Shown piece after piece: positions 8,303 through 12,791 of a DNA stretch of 12,791 nt. Position numbers and translations under genes: made by a program. Within the stretch, counting starts at the first letter, position 1. Each line of letters begins with the position of its first letter. The stretch covers positions 1 to 12,791 of the forward strand of contig RFRI01000015.1 in the NCBI GenBank assembly GCA_009924535.1. Reading direction: 5' to 3'. This DNA is from Verrucomicrobiota bacterium. Its GTDB lineage: Bacteria > Verrucomicrobiota > Verrucomicrobiia > Opitutales > UBA953. The notes under the pieces were generated by a model. It worked only from the letters and a program-made list of their open reading frames with translations. It had not been told where the DNA came from and searched no databases.

Positions 8303-8319
8303 TTGTCTTGGGTAGACAA
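8303..8319. promoter_or_regulatory. Palindrome TTGTCT-N5-AGACAA, candidate operator
   Basis: A perfect 6-bp inverted repeat with a 5-nt centre lies near the middle of the 118-nt divergent gap between the desaturase and the ECF sigma gene. It is AT-richer than its surroundings and 33 nt before the sigma start. Its symmetry would suit a dimeric regulator controlling either or both genes. No clear -35/-10 pair was identified on either strand, and no match to a known operator is claimed. Confidence 0.4.
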
Positions 8320-8351
8320 AACCGCCCGCCCGCGCCGCCCTTTAATACAAG

Positions 8352-8855
8352 ATGCCCGATGCCCACGCCGATCAGGATTGGCGGGCCTGGTTCGCCGAAC
8401 ACGGCGCCAGGCTCCGGCTGATCGCGCGCCAGTGGACCCGGAGCGAGGCCGATGCCGACGACGTCCTGCAGGAGGCATTTGTTCGCTTTTGGAAACATCA
8501 ACGTCACCTGCCCGGTAATCCCAACGCCCTCGTGGTGACCTCGATTCGCCGCTCGGCCCTCGATCTCCTGCGCCGCGGCGACCGTCGCGCGGCCCGCGAG
8601 AAGGTCGTCGGCGACGACATGGACACCGTGACGTGGTTCGAGCCCGAAGCCGACCCGCGGCTCGCGGCTCTCGCCGACTCGCTGAAGCTCCTGCCCGCCG
8701 AGCAGCGCGAGGTCGTCGTCCTGAAGGTCTGGGGCGACCTCACCTTCGACGAGATCGGAGATCAACTTTCCATTTCCCCGAACACCGCAGCCTCGCGGTG
8801 GCGCTATGCCATGGAGGCCCTGCGCAAACACATCACCGCCCGCACCCATGACTGA
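8352..8855 (+). CDS. ECF-type RNA polymerase sigma factor
   Basis: This 167-residue protein has only the two core regions of an extracytoplasmic-function sigma factor. Region 2 (about 8-75) includes ADADDVLQEAFVRFWKH (33-49) and a region 2.4-like TSIRRSALDLLRR helix. Region 4 (about 110-162) has LPAEQREVVVLKVWGDLTFDEI followed by the helix-turn-helix SISPNTAASRWRYAMEAL. It would direct RNA polymerase to a small regulon, probably in response to a membrane or envelope signal. Its stop overlaps the start of the next gene by 8 nt (ATGACTGA), the usual sign of a sigma/anti-sigma pair. The regulon cannot be deduced from this window. The divergent desaturase and the lipid-modification genes behind it are candidate targets by position only. 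Confidence 0.93.
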   Translation: MPDAHADQDWRAWFAEHGARLRLIARQWTRSEADADDVLQEAFVRFWKHQRHLPGNPNALVVTSIRRSALDLLRRGDRRAAREKVVGDDMDTVTWFEPEADPRLAALADSLKLLPAEQREVVVLKVWGDLTFDEIGDQLSISPNTAASRWRYAMEALRKHITARTHD

Positions 8856-9267
8856 CCCTGACCACGATATCGCCGAAGCGCTCGCCTCGCTTCGCCCGCG
8901 CCCGCCCGGCACCGCCGTGACAGCCCGCCTCGCCCGCGAGCTCGACGCTTCGGCGAATCGCCGCGGCGTGATCATCGCCTGGTCCGCCGGCCTCTCTGCG
9001 CTCGCGGCCGCCTTCGGCGCCGCTTTCGTCTTCCTCGGGGGCGCCGTCGAACCCGAGGCCCCGGCCTATCAGCTCGTGCGCGTCGAGCAGTCGCGCCCGG
9101 ACGTGCAGTTCTTCCGCCCGGTGCAGATGGAAGACGGTTCCTTCGCCCGTCCAGTCCGGGTCCGCTGGCAGGATACGACCCGCTGGGAAGATGCTCGCAG
9201 CAACACCCGCCTGATCAACTATCGTCCGAACGACCAGCTCACGTTGCTGCCGCTCGAGACCAATTGA
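8848..9267 (+). CDS. Single-pass membrane protein, probable anti-sigma factor
   Basis: The 139-residue protein has a short cytoplasmic N-terminal part (1-39) with an arginine-rich stretch, one membrane helix (about 40-65) and a C-terminal domain of some 70 residues expected outside the membrane. It contains no cysteine, so the zinc-binding HxxxCxxC motif of ZAS-type anti-sigma factors is absent. The call rests on topology and on the 8-nt overlap with the ECF sigma gene; there is no sequence family I recognise. ATG 8848 was preferred because an upstream in-frame ATG (8806) lies well inside the sigma gene. The outer domain could sense an envelope signal or contact the secreted PDZ protein encoded next, but that is inference. 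Confidence 0.6.
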   Translation: MTDPDHDIAEALASLRPRPPGTAVTARLARELDASANRRGVIIAWSAGLSALAAAFGAAFVFLGGAVEPEAPAYQLVRVEQSRPDVQFFRPVQMEDGSFARPVRVRWQDTTRWEDARSNTRLINYRPNDQLTLLPLETN

Positions 9268-9311
9268 ACAAATCCGCCGCCCACCGCCGCTTAATTTACG
9301 AAGGACCCGCC

Positions 9312-10274
9312 ATGAACTCCCTCCGCCAGATCCCCCTCCACATGCTCCTGCTCGCGGGGCTCGTCGGCCCGCTCCGGGCCGAGGACAAGAAAGAGCCCGC
9401 CGCCAAGGTCGCCGCCTCCGATGAAGTCGCTTACGCCGGCCTCAACGTAGGCCCGCGCGTCGAGGCGGCCAACGCCACGGTGCCCGCTGGCGTTGGTATC
9501 CAGGTCGGTTTCATCGACCCCAAGGGCCCTTCCATGGGCAAGGTCGAGGAAGGCGACGTGCTGACGCGCCTCGACGACCAGATGCTTTTCAATTCCGAGC
9601 AGTTCCGCGCGCTCGTCCGCACCCGTAAGCCAGGAGATAAGGTGAAGCTCACGCTCGTCCGTGGCGTCGAACCGATGATCGTCGAATTCCCGCTCGGCTC
9701 CCGGCCGGCGGAGAAGGTGTCGGCGCGAGCGACGGAAAAGTCGGCAGCCCCTGGCCGCACCGGCGCCCAGGCTGATCGCACGGGCGTCATCGAGACCCCC
9801 AACGGCCTCACGATCATTCCCGGCGGCGTGATCCCACCGGAGATCCTGAAGCAGCTGCAGGACATGCATTCCGGCATGATTCCTCCGCCCGCGGCTCGCT
9901 CGCTCGTGCCTTCCGTCGACGAATTGCGTGCGCAGTCCGGCACGAGCTCGTCTTCTTCCCATTCCTTCTCGTTCAGTTTCGGCAACGGCGCGAAATCTTC
10001 CTCCACGTCGATGGCTTCGGATGGCGAGGGCAGCGTCTCGCTCGAGGAGAAGGACGGCAAGAAACACGCGGTCGTGAAGGATCGCGACGGTAAGACGCTC
10101 TTCGACGGCGACGTCACGGACAAGTCTGCGGTCGAGAAGCTGCCGGCCGACGTCCGTCGCCGCTTGAAGCTCGTCGAGGGCAAGAACTTCACGCTGCCCG
10201 GTTTCCCTGGTAACGCGTCCCCCGCTCCGGCCGAAGAGCCGAAGAAGAAGTTCGACCCCAAGCAGGGTGCCTGA
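9312..10274 (+). CDS. Secreted PDZ-domain protein
   Basis: The 320-residue product starts with a signal peptide (about 1-23, ending LRA before EDKKE) and should be exported. A PDZ domain spans about 55-130, with GVGIQVGFIDPKGPS, the GDVLTRLDDQ segment and FRALVRTRKPGDKVKLTLVRG. No protease domain is present, so it is probably a peptide-binding adaptor or scaffold. A serine-rich linker (210-234) follows, then DGEGSVSLEEKDGKKHAVVK and a short helical PADVRRRLKLVEG region. ATG 9312 was chosen over an in-frame TTG at 9264 because AGGA lies a proper distance upstream and the signal peptide starts cleanly. It is 44 nt behind the probable anti-sigma gene and likely in the same transcript, which suggests a role in the same envelope response. 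Confidence 0.85.
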   Translation: MNSLRQIPLHMLLLAGLVGPLRAEDKKEPAAKVAASDEVAYAGLNVGPRVEAANATVPAGVGIQVGFIDPKGPSMGKVEEGDVLTRLDDQMLFNSEQFRALVRTRKPGDKVKLTLVRGVEPMIVEFPLGSRPAEKVSARATEKSAAPGRTGAQADRTGVIETPNGLTIIPGGVIPPEILKQLQDMHSGMIPPPAARSLVPSVDELRAQSGTSSSSSHSFSFSFGNGAKSSSTSMASDGEGSVSLEEKDGKKHAVVKDRDGKTLFDGDVTDKSAVEKLPADVRRRLKLVEGKNFTLPGFPGNASPAPAEEPKKKFDPKQGA

Positions 10275-10291
10275 GCTTCTTGCTGCCTTGG

Positions 10292-10317
10292 GTAGGGCTG
10301 GCCATCCTTGGCCGGCC
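10292..10317 (+). repeat. REP-like hairpin 5 (subfamily A)
   Basis: A 26-nt unit starts with GTAGGG at 10292-10297. Its 9-bp stem is GGGCTGGCC (10295-10303) with GGCCGGCCC (10310-10318), containing one T-G wobble, around ATCCTT. Aligned with hairpin 2 on its own strand it has the same length, head and pairing pattern, with two compensated stem changes. It sits in the 60-nt convergent gap between the PDZ and YHYH genes, the same kind of location as hairpins 1-4. Confidence 0.75.
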
Positions 10318-10334
10318 CACCCTTGGTCGGCGGA

Positions 10335-11348
10335 TTATTTAGGAGCGCCTTCGGGAGGAGGGCCACCGAAGCCATCGGGAGGCGGGCCCTTCTTGCCTTT
10401 CTTGCCGCCCTTGGCGCCGGGGCCGCCCTGGCCGCCGAGGTTGGAGTGGGGATCCATCTTCTGCTTGCTGAAGGAAGGGTCAGGCGTGCCTTTGAACTTA
10501 CGAGGGATGAACGGATACTCCTCGGTCATCACGTAATAGTAGGTGCCCTTCGGGAATTCCGGCGTCACGCCGGTACGTCCGCCGAACTCGTCGAGGTCTC
10601 CCGAGCCGGCGACGTATTCGAAGTCGAGGCCGAACGCGCCGTCAGGCTTGCCGGTCGGGGTCTCTTTGCCGTCGCCGCCGCGGTCGGCGGTCTTGAGGCG
10701 GTAGCTGCTCTTCATCTTCTTGAGCTCGCTCTTGGGGTCTTCCGACTGCGCGAACGCGTAGATCGCGTAGACCGGGAAGCCGTCCGCGGCCCAGCCGACC
10801 TGGGTCATCTTCTTCTCGCCGCCGGAGAGTCGATCGAAGAGGAGGGTGGGGATGCCGTGATAGTGGTAGGCGCCGTTGGGCTGGACGTGCCCATGGTTCT
10901 GGTCGAGGCCCAGGCCGACCTTGATCTTCGGGGTCGTGCCCATCTCGGTGTTGCTCATCAAGGCCTCGTAGTGCCAAGGGTTGCTTCGGTCGCCGTCGTT
11001 ATAGACTTCGGCGGTGCCCGGATCGAAGACGACGCCGTTCAGGGCCACGCCCCAGGCCGACATCATCCGCCCGGTCGCGCCGCCGGCGAGCGGCTGGGGG
11101 TTGGCCGGGACTTCGAGGCGATACTTCTGCTCCGAGATGGCGTTGGGGTTGCCGCGATTAGGGAAGGTCGCGACCTTGTGCTCAGGGATGCCGTTGGACT
11201 CGATGACGCGCTTGTCGCCCTTGACGGTGAAGGTGACCTTGTTCTGGCCGGGCGGCTTGGCGTCGGCCTCCTTGAGGGGCGGGCCCTTAGGGGCATCGGC
11301 GGCGGCCAGCGCAGCGGCGGCGAGGAGGAGGGTGAGGATCGCTTTCAT
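10335..11348 (-). CDS. Secreted YHYH-domain protein
   Basis: This 337-residue protein has a signal peptide (about 1-17, AAALAAADA) and a YHYH domain, named for the motif seen here at 161-164 within HGHVQPNGAYHYHGIP. Further family segments are GVALNGVVFDPGTAEVYND (100-118), GWAADGFPVYAIYA (185-198) and GTYYYVMTEEYPFIPR (268-283). Family members are exported and poorly characterised; the histidine-rich core suggests metal binding, but no activity should be assumed. The last 35 residues are rich in glycine, proline and lysine and are probably disordered. It is transcribed divergently from the DUF420 gene and convergently with the PDZ gene. The start is at ATG 11348; no strong ribosome-binding site is visible. 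Confidence 0.88.
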   Translation of the reverse strand: MKAILTLLLAAAALAAADAPKGPPLKEADAKPPGQNKVTFTVKGDKRVIESNGIPEHKVATFPNRGNPNAISEQKYRLEVPANPQPLAGGATGRMMSAWGVALNGVVFDPGTAEVYNDGDRSNPWHYEALMSNTEMGTTPKIKVGLGLDQNHGHVQPNGAYHYHGIPTLLFDRLSGGEKKMTQVGWAADGFPVYAIYAFAQSEDPKSELKKMKSSYRLKTADRGGDGKETPTGKPDGAFGLDFEYVAGSGDLDEFGGRTGVTPEFPKGTYYYVMTEEYPFIPRKFKGTPDPSFSKQKMDPHSNLGGQGGPGAKGGKKGKKGPPPDGFGGPPPEGAPK

Positions 11349-11443
11349 CGGAGTGGGGTAGAGGATACCAGAAATCGCCTTAAGTGAAGGTTAAGGGCGG
11401 CCGGGGGTTGGCTTTTCCCTTAAAATGCGTTCTCTTCGGCCCC
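11349..11443. promoter_or_regulatory. Divergent intergenic region, YHYH/DUF420
   Basis: These 95 nt must hold the promoters of both neighbours. Three CCTTAA/TTAAGG words occur: CCTTAA at 11378-11383, TTAAGGG at 11391-11397 and CCCTTAA at 11417-11423. The last two form a perfect 7-bp inverted repeat. A TAAAAT at 11421-11426 could be a -10 element for the DUF420 gene, 18 nt before its ATG, but no matching -35 is evident. The region is less GC-rich than its surroundings. Confidence 0.35.
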
Positions 11444-11926
11444 ATGGCTTCCACCACCGAACTCCTCTCCCGCTCCGTCGCCGGCATGAACGCCCTCGCC
11501 ACGGTCTTCCTCCTGATCGGCTTCGCCAAGATCAAGGCCGGCGACCGCGCCGGCCACGGCAAGGCGATGGGCGCCGCCGTCCTGACCTCGGCTCTCTTCT
11601 TGGCGCTCTACCTGGCTTCGAAGGTCCACCTCTGGGTCGCCCTGCATAAGACCAATATCCTCTATCGCCCTGAGGTCGGCCTGACTTGGGACAAGCTCCT
11701 GTACTACGTCATCCTCTTCCCGCACATCCTCTTGGCGATCCTGGTCACCCCCTTCATCATCCGTGCGGTCTGGCTGGCCAAAAACGATCGTCTCGAGGAG
11801 CACAAGCGCCTCACGCGCTGGGTCTTCCCGGTCTGGCTCTACGTCTCGGTCACCGGGGTCATCGTCTGGGCTTTCATGGAGTTCAGCGGGTCCCTCGCCG
11901 AGGCGGCCAAGCTGGCGACGAAGTAA
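11444..11926 (+). CDS. DUF420 family membrane protein
   Basis: The 160-residue protein has four hydrophobic membrane segments, at about 12-30, 42-60, 86-109 and 126-147. It matches the DUF420 family, whose members (for example CtaM/YozB of Bacillus) are linked to haem-copper cytochrome oxidase assembly or SCO proteins. Conserved family features visible here are histidines near segment ends (H38, H62, H94, H120) and the EHKRLTRWVFPVWLYVSVTG stretch. ATG 11444 was preferred over the open upstream frame at 11384 because that extension lies in the promoter region and does not resemble the family. No oxidase genes are present in the window, so the link to respiration comes from the family only. 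Confidence 0.83.
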   Translation: MASTTELLSRSVAGMNALATVFLLIGFAKIKAGDRAGHGKAMGAAVLTSALFLALYLASKVHLWVALHKTNILYRPEVGLTWDKLLYYVILFPHILLAILVTPFIIRAVWLAKNDRLEEHKRLTRWVFPVWLYVSVTGVIVWAFMEFSGSLAEAAKLATK

Positions 11927-11983
11927 GCCGGCGATTTTCCCCTCGCTCCGTATTCGATTTCCGCTTTCACTCGCGCGGTCGTC

Positions 11984-12358
11984 ATGGAAAGCGAGCCCAC
12001 GTCCCGAAATCCTCAGACGGAGAAGCTGTTTCTCTGGGCCGCGTTCATCCTTTTCTGCACGGTGCTCGCGTTCACGTGGTCGACCTATGGCGACGAGACC
12101 GCCCGCCTCGCCGGCCTTCGCGCCAACGAGCAGAAGAAGGAGCAGGCCTATGCCGCCCTCGAGCGCACGCGCGCCCAGACCGACCGCTACGTCGACCGTT
12201 TCGGTCGCGACCCTGAATTCGTCCGTGACCAGGCCCGCGAACGCATGGGCGTCGCCGAGCCCGGCGAGATCGTGATCCGCGTCGACGGCGCTCGCAACAT
12301 GGCCACGCCGCAGAAGCCCGCGTCGGCGCCTGCGGCTCCCGCTCAGGCCAGCCGCTGA
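11984..12358 (+). CDS. ftsB: FtsB/DivIC-like septum formation initiator protein
   Basis: This 124-residue bitopic protein has a short cytoplasmic N terminus, one membrane helix (about 14-33), a coiled-coil stretch (about 35-70) and the family's closing segment, DPEFVRDQARERMGV then AEPGEIVIRV (76-100). A low-complexity Ala/Pro tail follows. FtsB/DivIC forms a complex with FtsL and FtsQ/DivIB at the division septum and helps activate septal peptidoglycan synthesis. The closing segment with PGE is the main basis for the call; the family is short and divergent, so the gene symbol is tentative. It sits 57 nt after the DUF420 gene and 45 nt before argH, possibly co-transcribed. Confidence 0.8.
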   Translation: MESEPTSRNPQTEKLFLWAAFILFCTVLAFTWSTYGDETARLAGLRANEQKKEQAYAALERTRAQTDRYVDRFGRDPEFVRDQARERMGVAEPGEIVIRVDGARNMATPQKPASAPAAPAQASR

Positions 12359-12403
12359 GCATCCTTGCTTGCCTGCCCGCCTTTCCGGGGGCATTGCTTG
12401 GTC

Positions 12404-12791
12404 ATGTCCGCACGGAAGAAAGCCCAGGCCACCTGGGGCGGCCGGTTCAGCGCCGGTCCTGCCGAATTGATGCTGCGTTTCGGGGAGTCGGTCTCGTTCG
12501 ACCATCGTCTCTGGGCCCAGGATATCCGCGGCTCGAAGGCCCATGCCACGATGCTCGCCCAGGCGGGCATCCTGACGAAGAAGGAGCGTGACGCCATCCT
12601 GCGCGGCCTCGACGCCATCGCCAAGGAGATCGCCGCCGGCAAGTTCGCCTGGAGCCGCGACCTCGAGGACGTGCACATGAACATCGAGAGCGCGCTCACG
12701 AAACGCGTCCCGGCCGCCGCCAAGCTGCATACGGCCCGTTCGCGCAACGACCAGGTCGCCACCGACGTGCGTCTGTGGATCAAGGACCAGT
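12404..12791 (+). CDS. argH: Argininosuccinate lyase, N-terminal part
   Basis: ArgH splits argininosuccinate into arginine and fumarate, the last step of arginine biosynthesis, in the cytoplasm. The window holds the first 129 codons and cuts the gene at the right edge. Typical features are WGGRFSAGPAELMLRF (11-26), SFDHRLWAQDIRGSKAHATM (31-50), DLEDVHMNIESALTKRV (86-102) and the substrate-binding HTARSRNDQVATDVRLW (109-125). The start at ATG 12404 gives the usual N terminus. No defect is visible in the part seen. Confidence 0.95.
   Translation, partial: MSARKKAQATWGGRFSAGPAELMLRFGESVSFDHRLWAQDIRGSKAHATMLAQAGILTKKERDAILRGLDAIAKEIAAGKFAWSRDLEDVHMNIESALTKRVPAAAKLHTARSRNDQVATDVRLWIKDQ

Noticed and set aside
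7224..8975. Long minus-strand open frame over the desaturase and sigma genes
   Set aside because: It is in a different frame from the desaturase histidine boxes and antisense to the sigma gene; no domain is seen.
9264..9311. TTG start for the PDZ protein overlapping the previous stop
   Set aside because: ATG 9312 has an AGGA at good spacing and begins a normal signal peptide; the extension would spoil it.
11420..12730. Long minus-strand open frame opposite DUF420, FtsB-like and argH genes
   Set aside because: It is antisense to three recognisable genes and has shadow-like composition.

Overview
The window is a GC-rich, densely packed stretch of bacterial chromosome. The mix of families and the codon use fit a member of the Verrucomicrobiota, most likely Opitutae. 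The mix includes a Sua5-prmC pair, an archaeal/eukaryal-type ProRS, a GIDE-LemA fusion, secreted PDZ and YHYH proteins, DUF420, and an FtsB-like gene next to argH. This placement is inferred from gene content, because there is no rRNA or other phylogenetic marker here. No tRNA, CRISPR array, transposase or phage gene was seen.

Layout. (1) 1-2657, plus strand: the 3' end of a Sua5-type threonylcarbamoyl-AMP synthase, prmC (1-nt overlap), a GA-rich inverted/direct repeat tract, then proS. (2) 2658-2859, convergent gap: four small hairpins, each starting with GTAGGG, arranged as two inverted pairs. This looks like a REP/BIME array. (3) 2860-8233: lipid-modification genes on the minus strand. The desaturase and FAD oxidoreductase genes overlap by 8 nt, and DUF1365 and a Cfa-like methyltransferase overlap by 8 nt. 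A plus-strand GIDE-LemA membrane-protein gene sits between the two pairs. The FAD oxidoreductase gene has lost its middle section and changes frame, so it is called a pseudogene. (4) 8234-10274: a divergent regulatory gap with a TTGTCT-N5-AGACAA palindrome, an ECF sigma factor, a single-pass membrane protein that is probably its anti-sigma factor, and a secreted PDZ protein. (5) 10275-10334: a fifth GTAGGG hairpin in another convergent gap. (6) 10335-12791: a secreted YHYH-domain protein (minus), then on the plus strand a DUF420 membrane protein, an FtsB/DivIC-like protein and the 5' part of argH.

How the genes fit together. FAD oxidoreductase, DUF1365 and a Cfa-like methyltransferase are a familiar bacterial neighbourhood that modifies unsaturated phospholipid acyl chains, and the desaturase could supply the cis double bond they act on. 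The ECF sigma/anti-sigma pair is transcribed divergently from the desaturase and is a candidate envelope- or membrane-stress regulator of the set; no promoter motif proves this. The operon appears to be decaying or rearranged: one member has a deletion, and an unrelated gene on the opposite strand splits it.

The signals most worth a second look are the GTAGGG hairpin family (five copies, two subfamilies, stem changes that compensate on both arms) and the damaged, split lipid operon.
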